NCBI RefSeq assembly: GCF_003173715.1
Contig: NZ_CP029550.1
Location: 1,984,001 to 2,048,000 of the forward strand
Source of the DNA: Methylobacterium durans
Lineage (GTDB): Bacteria > Pseudomonadota > Alphaproteobacteria > Rhizobiales > Beijerinckiaceae
Reading direction: 5' to 3'
DNA: 64,000 nt
This document shows positions 23,901-35,900 of this stretch, one piece after another (position 1 is the first letter of the stretch; every line of letters begins with the position of its first letter). The notes below the pieces were generated by a model that was given only the letters and a program-made list of their open reading frames with translations, searched no databases and had not been told where the DNA came from. The position numbers and the translations under genes were made by a program.

Positions 23901-26900
23901 GATCGACGCCTTGGTGGCGATGCTGATGGCGTTGCCCGAGTAGCTGCCCGAGCCCGCGACGCCGACGCCGACCGTGGCGCCGGTCGCCACGGCGGCACCC
24001 GCCGCGACGATCGCGTTGATGGTGCTGGCCGAGGTCGCGCCGACCGCGACACTGCCCTGCGCGTCGACCGTCGTGCCGGAGATCACGGCCTCGACGGCGG
24101 CGCTGCCGTTCGCGCGCAGCGCCGGCTGGGCGAGATTCTTGCCGTCCGAGCCCTTCGTCTGCCAGTCGCCGATGATGTTCTGGGCGCCCGCGAGGCCGAT
24201 CGCCACGGGGACGCTGGCCACGCCCGCGCCGCCGCCCGCGACGGCGAGGGAGGTGACGTTGGCGTCGATCGCCTGCGTGCTCGTCGCGGTGACGCGCACG
24301 GCCGCCGCGCCCGTGACCTTGTTGTTCGCGCCCTGCCCGGTCGCCTTCTCGATCGCCGCGCGGGTTCGCGTGGTGATGATGTTGAGCGCCGAGGCGCCGC
24401 CGCCGGAGATCTGCACGTTGGCGATGCCGGCGCCGCCGAGGCTCACCGTCGCCGCCGCGGCGACGGCCTTGATGAAGCCGCCGCTCGTCGCGCCGACCGA
24501 GACGTCGCCGCTCGTCGCGGTGAGGCCGGTATCCGCGTTGCGGATCGTCGCCTCCACCGCGTTGCCGATCGTGTTGGTGGCGTTCGAGGCTGCGATCGTC
24601 ACGCCGACCGCCGCAACGCCCGCGCCGCTGCCCGCGATGCCGGCGGCGGCGACGGTGGCGGTGATCTCCGAATTGTCCTGCGCCGTCACCGAGACCGCAC
24701 TCGCCCGGATGCCCGTGGCACCGTCCCCGTCGATCGTGGCGCGGGTCGCGACCGCGATGACGTTGCTGGCGCCGACGCCCGCACCCGCCACGCTGACGGC
24801 GGCCGCACCGGCGCCCTGGACCGAGGCCGAGACCGCCGCGACGTCCGCCTTGATGGTCTGCCGCGCGGTGGCGGTGACGGAGAGCGCGCCGTCCGCGTCG
24901 GCGCTCGTGGTGCCGAGGGAGGCCTGGACCTCGTTGCCCGCGCCGATGACGTTGACCGCGATGCCGACGCCGACCGAGACGCCGACGCCGGCCGCCCCGC
25001 CGCCGCCCGCCGCGGCGGCCGCCGCGACGATCAGGGCCTGGATGTCCGAGGTGGCCGAGGCCGTGACGCTGGAGGCGCCGCCCCGCACGGTGAGCGTGCT
25101 GCCCGAGACGAGGGCGTTGGTCTTCGTCGTGATGACGTTGGCGGCGCCCGCGCCGCCGCTGCTCACCGAGACGCCGGCCGCGCCGCCGCCGCCCACCGAG
25201 AGGGCCGCCGCCGCCGAGACGGCCTTGATGCGGCCGTTGCTGGTGGCGCTCACCGAGACGCCGCCGCTGCGGGTGGTCAGGCCGGTATCCGCGTTGCGGA
25301 TCGCGGCCTCGACTGTGCCCGCGATGGTGTTGAGCGCCAGCGCGAAGCCGACCGCGACCGAGACGCCCGCGGCCCCGCCGCCCGCCGCCGAGAGGGCGGC
25401 CGCGCCGGTCGCCGCCGTGATGGCGGAGGTGTCGCTCGCCTTGACGCTGACGCTGCCGGCCTGGATGCCGCCGGTGCCGTCGCCGTCGATCGTCGCGCGG
25501 GTGACGACGCCGATCGCATTCGCGGTCACCGCGCCAGCGCCGCTGCCCGAGACGCCGGCCGCACCGCCGCCCTGGATCGCGGCCGCGGCCGCGACGACGG
25601 TCGCCGAGATGGTCTGGTTGGAGGTCGCCTCGACGGCGAGCGCGCCCGCGATGTCGAGGGTCGCGTTCTTGACCGCGGCCTCGACCGCCATCGCGTCGGC
25701 GGCGAGCGTGTCCTTGCGGTTCCCGTCCGTGCCGCTCGTGGTCCAGCGGCCGATCCGGTTCTCCGCGCCGCCGACGCCGAGGGCGACGCCGACGCCCGCG
25801 GCCCCGCCGCCGCCGCCCGAGGCGGCCGCCGCCGAGACGATCGCCGTGATCTGCGACGTGGCGGTCGCCGTCACCGTGAGTCCGGCCGCACTGGTGATGC
25901 GGCTCGAATCGACCGTGGCGTTGACCGTGCCGCGGATGCTGTTCGAGGCGAAGGCGCCGCCGCCCGAGACGCCGACGCCCGCCGCGCCGCCGCCCGCGAG
26001 GCTGATCGCCGCCGCCGCCGCCGCCGCGTTGATCCGGCCCGCCCGCGAGGCGGTGACCGAGATGCCGGCCGCGCTCGTCTGGATGAGGGCGGCCGCGTTG
26101 GCGATGCTCGCCTCGACCGCGCCCGCGATGCTGTTGAGCGCGATGGTGAAGCCGACCGCGACCGAGACGCCGGCCGAGCCGCCGCCGGAACCGGCGAGCG
26201 AGGCCGAGCCCGCGAAGGCGTCGATCGTCGAGGAATCCGCCGCGTTGACCGTGATGGAGCCCGCCGTGATGCCGGTCCCGGCGCCATCGATCGTGGCGCG
26301 GGTCGAGACCGCGATGGCGTTCGTCACCACGACGCCCGCCGCCGAGACGCCGACGCCCGCCGCGCCGCCGCCGCCGATCGAGGCCGCCGCCGCCGCGACC
26401 TGCGCGGTGATGGACTGGGTCGAGGTCGCCTCGACCTTGAGGGCGCCCGCCGTCGTGACGCCGCCGTTGCGCAGGCGCGCCTCGACGAGCGAGCCCTGGC
26501 CGTCCACCGCCGTGTCGACCCGGTCCTTGCCCGTGCCGGTCGAGGTCCAGCCGCCGATCTGGTTGGCGGCCGCCGAGGCGCCCAGCGCCACGCCGACGCC
26601 CGCCGAGCCGCCGAGGGCGACCGCGGCGCTCGCCGCGAGCACCCGCGCCTCGATCTGCGACGTGCCCGCCGCCGTGATGGTGACGCTGCCGCTCTGCGTG
26701 ATCGGGCTCGCATCGACGATCGCGCTCGTCACCGAGCGGATCGTGTTGAAGGCGAAGGCGCCGCCGCCCGCCACCGCGACGCCGGCCGTGCCGCCGCCGC
26801 CGAGGCTCACCGCCGCGGCCGTCGTGTTCGCCCGGATGGTGGACGCATTTCGGGCGTTGACGAGCAGAGCGCCCGCCGCGGCGACGCCGTTGCCGACGTT

Positions 26901-29900
26901 CTGCATGTAGGCCTGGGCGGCGGCGTTGATCGTGTTGAGCGCGAGCGCGAAGCCGATCGAGACCGAGACGCCGGCCGTGCCGCCGAGCGAGGCGGAGACC
27001 GCCGCGGTCAGCGCGTTCGCGACGATGCTCGACGTGTCCTGCGCCTGCACCGTGACGGCGCCGGCCGTGATCGCGTTGCTGGCGATGGCGCTGCCCACGA
27101 CGCCGTTGCCCTCGATGAAGGCGCGGGTCGAGACACCGATGGCGTTGATGACGGCGGTCGCGCCGGCGCTGACGCCGACGCCGTTCGAGCCGCCGCCCGC
27201 GAGCGCCGCCGAGAGCGCGGCGATGTCGGCCGTGATGGCGTTCTTCGAGAGCGCGTCGACGGTGAGCGCGCCCTTGGCATCGACGGCGACGCGGGTGAGC
27301 GAGGCCTCGGTCACGGTGCCGCCGTTTATGGCGAGCGCGTAGGAGGTCGAGCCGTCCGTGCCGGACGGAGTCCAGGTGCCGATGCGGTTCTCGGCGATGG
27401 CCGCGCCGACGCCGACCCCGACGCCGTTCGAGCCGCCGACGCCCACAGCCAGCGCGGCGGCCAGGATCTTCGCCTCGATCGTCGCCGAGGCCTCGGCCTT
27501 CACCGAGACGTCGCCGGTGCCGGTGGTCTTGAGCACGCTCTCGGCGGCCTGGGCGCGGGTGCTCGTGGTGATGACGTTGCGCGCGTAGGTGATCGCGGCG
27601 CTGATCGCGACGCCGTTCGAGGCGCCGGCCCCGATGCTGATCGCCGCCGAGGCCGCGTTCGCCTTGATCGAACCCGCCGACTTGGCGCTGACCAGGATGG
27701 CGCCGCTCGTCTGCAGCGTCCGGTCGATGTTGCGCACCACCGCCGAGACGTCGTTGGCGATGCTGTTGAGGGCGATGCTGCCGCCGACCGCGATGGAGAC
27801 CGCGTTCGAGGGCGAGGCTGCGAGGGCGAGGCTCGCCGAGAGGGCGGTGGCCGAGATGGCGGAGGTGTCCTGAGCGGTCACCGTCGCGCCCGCGGCCGAC
27901 AGGCCGATCCCCGTGCCGGTCCTGTCGCCGTCGACCAGCGCCGCGGTGGCGAGGCCGATATTGTTCATGGCGAAGGTGCCGCCGATGCTGAAGGCGACGG
28001 CATTCGAGCTGGAGACGGTGGCGCCGACCGCGATCGCCGCGATGTTGGCGGTGATCGTGTTCTGGCTCGCGGCCGTCACCGCGAGGGCGCCCGTCGCCGC
28101 GACGGAGGTGTTCGAGAGCGTCGCCGAGACGTCGGCGCGCGAGCTCATCGCGGGCGTCTCGCTGATCGTATTGGTGGCCGCATCGTAGGCGGTCCAGCGG
28201 CCGATCTCGTTGTAGGCGATGGCGATGCCGAGCGCGCCCGCGCCGCCGGACCCGCCGCCGCTGACGCCGACCGAGGCCGCCGCGGCGACGACGTCCGCCT
28301 TGATGGTGGCGAGGCTTGAGGCCGCCACCGTCACCGCGCCGGCCGCATCGATGGAGGCGCCCTGCACGGAGGCCGTCGTGCTGCTGTTGATCGTGTTGAC
28401 GGCGCCGACGCCGGCGCCGGACACGCCGACGCCCTTGCCGCCGCTGCTGACGCCCACCGCCACGCTGGCGGCCGCGGCGAGGGTCTCGATCCGGCCCTTG
28501 CGGTCGGCCGTCACGGTGACGCCGCCGCTGCGGGTCGTCACCTGCGCGTTCTGCACCGAGGCGCTGACGTTGCCGGTGACGCTGTTGAGCGCCACGCTCG
28601 CGGCGAGGGCGACCGTGATCGCCCCGCCCTGGCCAAGGCCGGCCGCGATGGAGGCCGCACCGACATTGGCCTTGATGCCGGACTCGTTGAGGGCCGTGAC
28701 CGACAGGCTGCCGGCATCGATCACGCCGGCATTGACGATCTCGGCGACGGTCGCGACGTCGATGACGTTGCGGGCGACCGAGCCGCCGAGGCTCACCGAG
28801 GTCGCGCTGCCGCTGGTGCTGCCCGACAGGCCGACCGAGACGGCGACGGTGGTGGCGTCGACGGTCTCCTTCGACGTGGCGCTGACGCTCACCGCGCCCG
28901 CGGCGCGCACCGGCGTGCCGGAGAGCGTGGCGCGCACGGCGGCCGCGGAGCCGACCACGTTGTTCGAGACGGAGGCGCCGATGGCGACGCCGGTCGCCTT
29001 GTCGCCGCTGGTGCCGGCGAGCGCGATCGAGGTCGCGCCGGTCAGCGCGGCGATCTCGGCGATGTCGCTCGCCGCCACGGTGAGGCTGCCGACCTTCGCG
29101 GCATCGGTGGTGCCGTCGCCGACCTTGGAGGCGAGGATCTCGGCGACCGTCGAGCCGCCCACATTGTTGAGGGCGAGCGCCCCGCCGCCCGCGACGGCGA
29201 CGCCCTGGCCCTGCGAGCTGACCTGCGCGGCGACCGAGGCCGCGAAGGTCTGCGCGAAGATCTTGGCCTCGCGCGCGGCGGAGACCGAGACGGCGCCGGA
29301 GCCCGAGACGTTCGCGACCTGCGTGATGCGTGCGGTGACGTCGCTCTGGATCTCGTTGTCGGCGAGCGCGGCGCCGATCGACACCGTCGGCTTCGTGCTC
29401 GAATTGCTGGAATCGGCCGACAGGTTGGCCGAGACCGCGAGCGCCACCGAGGTCGCCCGGATGATCGCCTTGTCCTTGGCCGCGACGGTGACGCCGCCCG
29501 CGCCCGAGCTCACCGCGTCGTCGGTGCTGCCGGTGCCGTCGATGATCGCCGAGGTTGCCGTGACGATCTTGTTGCCGACATAGAGGCCGCCGCCCGAGAG
29601 GGCGAGATTCTGATCGGTGCCGCCGCTGCCGCCGCCCGTCGAGACGCCGACCGCCACAGCCGCCGCCGTGGTCTTCGCGATGATCGATTCGGCGGATTCC
29701 GCCTCGACCGCGACCTTGCGGCCGGCCGTGAGGCGCGACCGCGCCACGCTCGCCCGCACGTCGAGGGAGCGGCCGGTGCCGTCCTTGAAGTTCGCGCCGG
29801 TCGGCAGGCCGCTGCCGTAGAAGCCGATCATGTTGAAGGCGAGGGTCACGCCGATGGCGACCGCCTGCGAGGCGCCCTTGCCGACGATGACCGCGGCCGC

Positions 29901-32900
29901 CGCGGCCGCCGTCTCGGCGGTGATGTCGGAATCGCTGCGCGCGGACACGGAGATGCCGCCGCTGCCGCCCGTCCCGTCCTGGCTCGGAGCCAGGGTGCCC
30001 GAGGCGGTGATCTTGCTGTCCGCGATGTGCGCGTCGACGCCGCCGAGGATCGTGTTGAAGCCGAGCGCGCCGCCGCCCGCGAAGCCGAGGTTCTTGCCGT
30101 CCTCGGTGCTGAGCAGCACCGCAATCGCGGTCGCCGTCGCCTTGGCATTGATGGTCGCGTCGCTCTTGGCCGCGACGGTCACGTTGCCGGCGCTGGCGGT
30201 GAGGTCGCCGACCCGGTCGATCCCGGCGACGAGCGCCTCCTCGGCGATGGTGTTGCGGGCGACGCTGAGCGCGACCGCGATCGTCTTGCCGGATTCGGTG
30301 CCGGTGCCGCCCGTGCCACCCGTCGTGCCGCCGGAGGTCCCGCCCGTGGATCCGCCGCTCGCCGGGTCCGTCGGCGGCATCCGGTAGGCCACCGCCGTCA
30401 CGGGAGCCGTGACGACCGCGTCGATGCGCGACTCGCTCGTCGCGGAGACCGCGACGCCGCCGGCCGCCCTGAGGCTCGCCACGTCGGCGATGGTGGCCGA
30501 GGTCGAGAGGCGGGCGAAGTTCAGCGCCACGACCGCGCCGACGCTCGTGACCTGGGCGCCGACCGTGGTGACGGCGTTCTCGATCCGGGCGTCGATCGTC
30601 GCCTTCGACTGCGCCGCCACCGTCACCGTGCCGGTGGCGTTGATCGGCTGACCGGAGATCGAGGCCGTCGCCTCGAAGGTGTTGGCCCCCTGGATCACGG
30701 TGCCGAGGTCGGTGCCGAGGATCGCGTCCGAGAGGTCGAAAAGCACGTTCTGGCTCGACGTGCCGATCTTGTTGAAGGCCGCCGTGACGCCGACCGCGGT
30801 GCCGCTCGATTCCACCGTGCTGTCGACGGTGGCCTTGATGCTGCCGGTGTTCCTGGCCTCGACCGTGACGTTGCCGACCGTCTTGCCCGTCGCGGCATCG
30901 CCGAGCTTCGAGCCGGTGATCGTCGCGAGGCTCGATCCCGTGACGACGTTCGCCGCGATGACGGCGCCGATTGCGACCGATTCCTTGGTGCCGGGCTTGG
31001 TGCCGGGCTTCAGCTTCGACTCGACCTTGCTCGTCACGCTCGTCCCGATTGAGCCCGTCTGCGCGGCCGTCACCGCGACGTCGCCCGCCTGGATCACCGC
31101 CGCGTTGACGAGGCTCGCCGCGGCGGTGCTGCGCACGTCGTTCGAGACGAGGATGCCGCTCGCCGCCGCCGCGTAGGGCTTCGAGGCCGCGGTGCTGCCG
31201 GCCGAGGTCGAGCCCTGCGCCGGAGCCGTCGCGGAGCCGCCCGTGTCCTTGCTCTCGCCGAGGTTGAGAACGCCCGGCGGCAGGAATTTCACGAACTCCT
31301 TGAGGTTGTTCTCGCGCCAGGAATTAGCCTCGCTGAAGATCTCGGTCGCGAGATTGACGCTCTTCGTCGCGCCGAAATAGACGTAGCGCTTCTCCTGGCC
31401 GTTCTCCTTGGCGAAGACGATGTCGCCGAACTTGACGGTCTTGGTGCCCGACTTGGTGGTGTAGGTGTAGTCGTCGAGGATCTTGTTGGCGAAGTCCTCG
31501 AGCACGCTCGGCTTCGTGAGGCTCGCGAGCGAGGACAGGCTGTTCTGCGAGTCGATCCTGCCGGCGCCCGTCGCCGAGATCGTGATCGCGCCGCCGGCAT
31601 CGACCGTCTTCGCGGTCGTGGAATTGTCGAGGGTCGCGAGCGCGCGGGCATTCACCATGTTGCCGGTGAGCGCGACGCCGACCGCGTAGGCGCTTGCGTC
31701 CTTCAGCACCGCGTTCGCGGCGCTGGCCTTGTTGGTGATCTTGGCCTCGATCGTCGCACTGGACGTAGCCGAGACGGTGAGCGCGCTCCCCGCGCCCGTG
31801 GCGACGCCCGTGCGCAGGACCCGGGCGGTGGCCCCGGACGGCGTGTCGTCGTTGTTGAGGCCCTGCGCGATCAGCGGCTGGCCGGTGATCGTGTCGGCGG
31901 CGCGGAACAGGACGTTCTGCTCCTTCCAGCCGATCGTGTTGAAGGCGAGGGTGATCGAGACCGCGCCCTGATCGCTCGACGTCGCGGTCTTGTTGGTCGC
32001 CTGGATCGTAGCCGTGTTGTCGGCCGTGACGGAGAGGCCGCCGCCGCCCGTGACCGTGCTGTCGAGGATCGCGGCGTCGGCGGCGCCGAGCACGCTGTTC
32101 GTGGCGATGACGCCGCCGAGCGCGAGGCTCTTCGTCTGCGTCTTGGTGCCGATCGCCGGCGTGCCGGCGGCCGGGTCCGCCGTGGGCGTGCTGCCGGCGG
32201 CCGGGGCGGGCTGGCCGTTCGTCGGCTTGTAGGAACTCGCCGACTTCACCGTCGCCGCGCTGTCGGCGGTGGCGGTGATGGTCGCTGTCTCCTTGGCGGA
32301 GACGGTGATCGCGCCCGTGCCCGAGGTCGCGGTGGTGGCGACGATCTGCGCGGTCGCGTCGCCGTGCACGCTGTTGAGCACGACGAGGCCGCCGATCGCG
32401 AGGGCGGCGGCCGATTGCGGCTGCGCGGCGCCCGGATTGGCAGCGGAGGGGTCGCCGGTCGGCGCGTCGGTCGTGGTGGCAGGCGTCGCCGCGGCGGGCG
32501 CCGCCGGCATGGCGGGCGTGCCAGTTCCGGTGCCGGTGCTCGTGGTGCCCGGCAGCTTCAGTCCGTCGGGGATGAAGTTCGAGTCGAGCGCGCGCTTCCA
32601 GAGCAGCTTGTCGGTGAAGTCGGTGGCGGCGAGGTCGATCTTGACCGGCGTGCCGTCCGGGTTCGTCGACGCGCCCATGTAGACGTAGATGTCGCCCGCC
32701 TTGTAGTCGCTCGCCTTGCTCGCGATCTTGACCCAATCCGCCTTGCCGGCGGTCTTCGCGATGACGTCGACGGTGCTCGGCTGCTTGTCGGTCAGGGTCG
32801 CGGCGGCGACGTACTTGTAGACCGCGCCGTCCGCCGTCTGGATCGTGTCGCCGGTCTTGATCGTGACCCGCTCGGTGGTGGTGATCTGGTAGGTCGGCTT

Positions 32901-35900
32901 GGCGTAGCCGTCGGCGATGCGCACCCGCGTGCCGAAGGTGACGGTCTGGAGGTTGGCGGTCTTCGGCGGCTGGCCGAGGGCCGTGAAATCCAGGGTCACG
33001 AAATCGGCGGTGCTGATGCCGAGCGGCTTCAGGAACGCATCGAGCCCCTCCTTCAGCGCGACGATCTTCTCGCCGGCGGCCAGCGTCAGCTTCTCGATGC
33101 CGACGACGCGCCCGATCGTGTCGCCGACCGCCTTCTGGGCCGCGTTGCTGCTCTTGCGGAGCGCCGCGTCGTCGAGATAGCCGCGGGCCGCGGCCTCGGC
33201 GGCGACGCGGTAGGCCGCATCGCGCAGGGCATCGGTCTCCGGCTTCAGGATGTCCGTCGCGGCGACCTTCTTCAGTTCGTCGGCCGCCGCGAGCAGGCGG
33301 GCTCGCAGCGTCGTCGTGTCGTTGGCCGGGATCTTGGTGTTGGCGGGATCCGCCAGCGCCTCCATCGCGTCGGTGAGAGCCTTGTAGACCGCGCGGAGCT
33401 GGGTCGCCGCGTCGGATTTCGCCTTGAGCTCGGCCTGGGCGCGCTCCAGCGAGGCGGTGGCCCGCTCCACTTGCGAGCGCGCCTCGATGACGAGTTGCTT
33501 CACCCGCTCGACCTGCGCCGCGATCTTGTCCTCCAGCGCCGTCACCTCGGCGGGCAGGAGATCCTTGCGGTTCTTGATCAGGTTCGATTGCAGCGTTGCC
33601 GACTGCGTCTCGTTCGGGTTCGTCGAGAAGTCGGACGGCAGGAACTTGTTGAGCTTCGACTGGTTCGTGACCGCGCCGCCATCGGTCTTCACCACGGTGG
33701 AGCTCGTCACGATCTGCGCGTTCGAGGTGATGCCGGCGGCATCCTGCGCCGTCACCGAGAGGGCGCCCCCCGCCTCGACCGTCCGGCCCGTCGCGCCGGT
33801 GTTGTCGATGCGCGCGAGCGCGCTGCCGCTCACCTTGTTCGAGGAGAGCACGAGGCCGAAGCCCGTGCCGCCCGAGCCCTTCATCGAGTCGGTCGAGGAC
33901 AGGGCCGCGTTGCTGATCGTGGCGTTGATCTTGGCCGACGAGGTCGCCGCGACCGTGAGGTCGCCCCCGGCCTTGGCCGAGGATTGCACGATCGTCGCCT
34001 TGGCGCCGGAGCCGACCTCGCCGCCGAAGGCGTTCGAGAGGGTCGGCGAGCCGATCAGCGCGTCGATCGTGTTGAACAGCAGATTCTGGGTCTCGTAGCC
34101 CACCGAGTTGAAGGCGAGGGTCACCGCGGCCGAGACGCCGCCCTCGGTTCCGCCGGAGGTGGTGGAGGCCGCGCGCAGGCGCGCATCCACGCCCGCCTCG
34201 TTCTCCGCCTCGACGGCGAGGTCGCCCGTGGTCGCCTCGATCGTCGAGCGCAGCACGCTCGCGCCCGCGCCGCCGCGCACGACGTTCGTCGCCGCGATGC
34301 CGTTGGCCGCGATCAGCGTCCCGCCGCCCGCGCCGCCGCTGGTGGTCCCGGCCGTGCCGGTCTTCGCCTGGAAGGAAGCGCCGCCCGAGGCCGTGACCGT
34401 GCTGACGATCGTGGCGGCGATGTCGGCCGCGTCCTTGGCGAGGACGGAGAGGTCGGCGTGCGCCGTCACGGTGGCGTCGGTGATGCGGGCGCTGGCGCCG
34501 CCATTCACCTCGTTGAAGACGATGAGGCCGCCGAACGCCTTCGAGGAGGAGGCGGGCGTGCGGGCCGTCGGGGCGGTGGTGCCCGAAGCGGGCGGCGTCG
34601 CGGGCGTCGCCGGGGGAGCCGGGTCGGCCACCTTGTCGAGCGCCGGCAGCACCGTCCGGGCCGGGGCCGGGATCCAGTTGTCGCTGAGGTAATCCTCGCC
34701 CTGGAGCGTGACCTTGGCGTTGTCCGGCCCGCGATAGATGTAGATCGTCCCCGCGACGCCCTTGGTGTTGGTGTCGTTCGGGGAGAAACGCACCGTCTGG
34801 CCGGTGCGCATGAACTGGTAGCCGTCGAGGGACGAGTAGCGCGCCTTGAGGCGCGTCACCGACGTCGTGCCCTCCGGCGTCGTGACGGTCGTCGTCTCGG
34901 CGGTGCCGGCCGCGTTCGTCGTGGTGTTGGTCGTCGTGGCCGTGGTGCCCGCGGGCGCCGGCTTCGTCACGACGCTGGCGCCCTCGGCGACCGCGAACCA
35001 GAGGGTCGTGTCCCCGTAATTGGAGGTTCCGAGGTTCACGCTGCGCGACGTGCCGATGAAGATGTAGACCCGCCCGGCGATGGCCGCGTTCGCGCCGGTC
35101 CCCACCGCGTAGTCGGCGGCCAGCCGCACCCGGTCGCCGGTCTTCAGGTCCTTGGTGCCCGACTTCGTCGTGTAGTCGTAGATCGTCAGCGCGGTCTCGG
35201 CGGCCTTCTTGGCGAGCGCTGCCACGGTGCCGGAGACGGACGACGAGCCGATCATCGCGCTGTCGGCCTCGATCGCGGCGTGGTTCGTCGCCGAGACGGT
35301 GACGCTGCCCCCCGTTGAGGTCACGTTCGCGGCGGGCTGGGCCGGGCCTGCGCCGCCTCGGTCGGGGCGCCGATATAGGCCTCGGCCCGGCCGCTCACCT
35401 TGTTCGAGGCGAGCACGGCGCCGGCCGAGATGCCGCGCGCGCCGGTCTCGGCCGCGTGCTCGGTATCCTCGGCGTCGGCCTGGGCGACCTCGTTGCCGAC
35501 CTCGGCCGTGATCTTGGCCTCGCTCTCGGCCGTGACCGAGACGTCGCCCTCGGCCAGCACCGTGGTGCCGGTGATGTAGGCCTTCGCGCCCACCGGCTGC
35601 TCGGACTTCGTGGCGGTGGCGATCAGCGGGTCGCCGACGATGGTGTCGACGGCCATGAAGAGCGGGTTGTCCTGCGCGAACCCGACCGTGTTGAAGGCGA
35701 GCGTGAAGCCGAGTGCCGTGGTCTCGCCCGCGACCGCGCCCTCGGCCGTCGCCTCGATCTCGGAGGCATTGACGGCGCTGACTGTGACGGCGCCGCCCGA
35801 CGCGGTCTTCGCGCCCGCGACCGTGCCGCCGTCGATGGTGCTGTCGGCGATGAAGGCGGTGGCGCCGTTGAGCACGCTGTTCGAGACGAGGACGCCGCCG

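Noticed and set aside
6901..35365. Programmed -1 frameshifting at G runs in the giant gene
   Set aside because: Only two of the three sites have long G runs, no convincing slippery heptamer is present, and the same deficit occurs in phzF; sequencing error is simpler.
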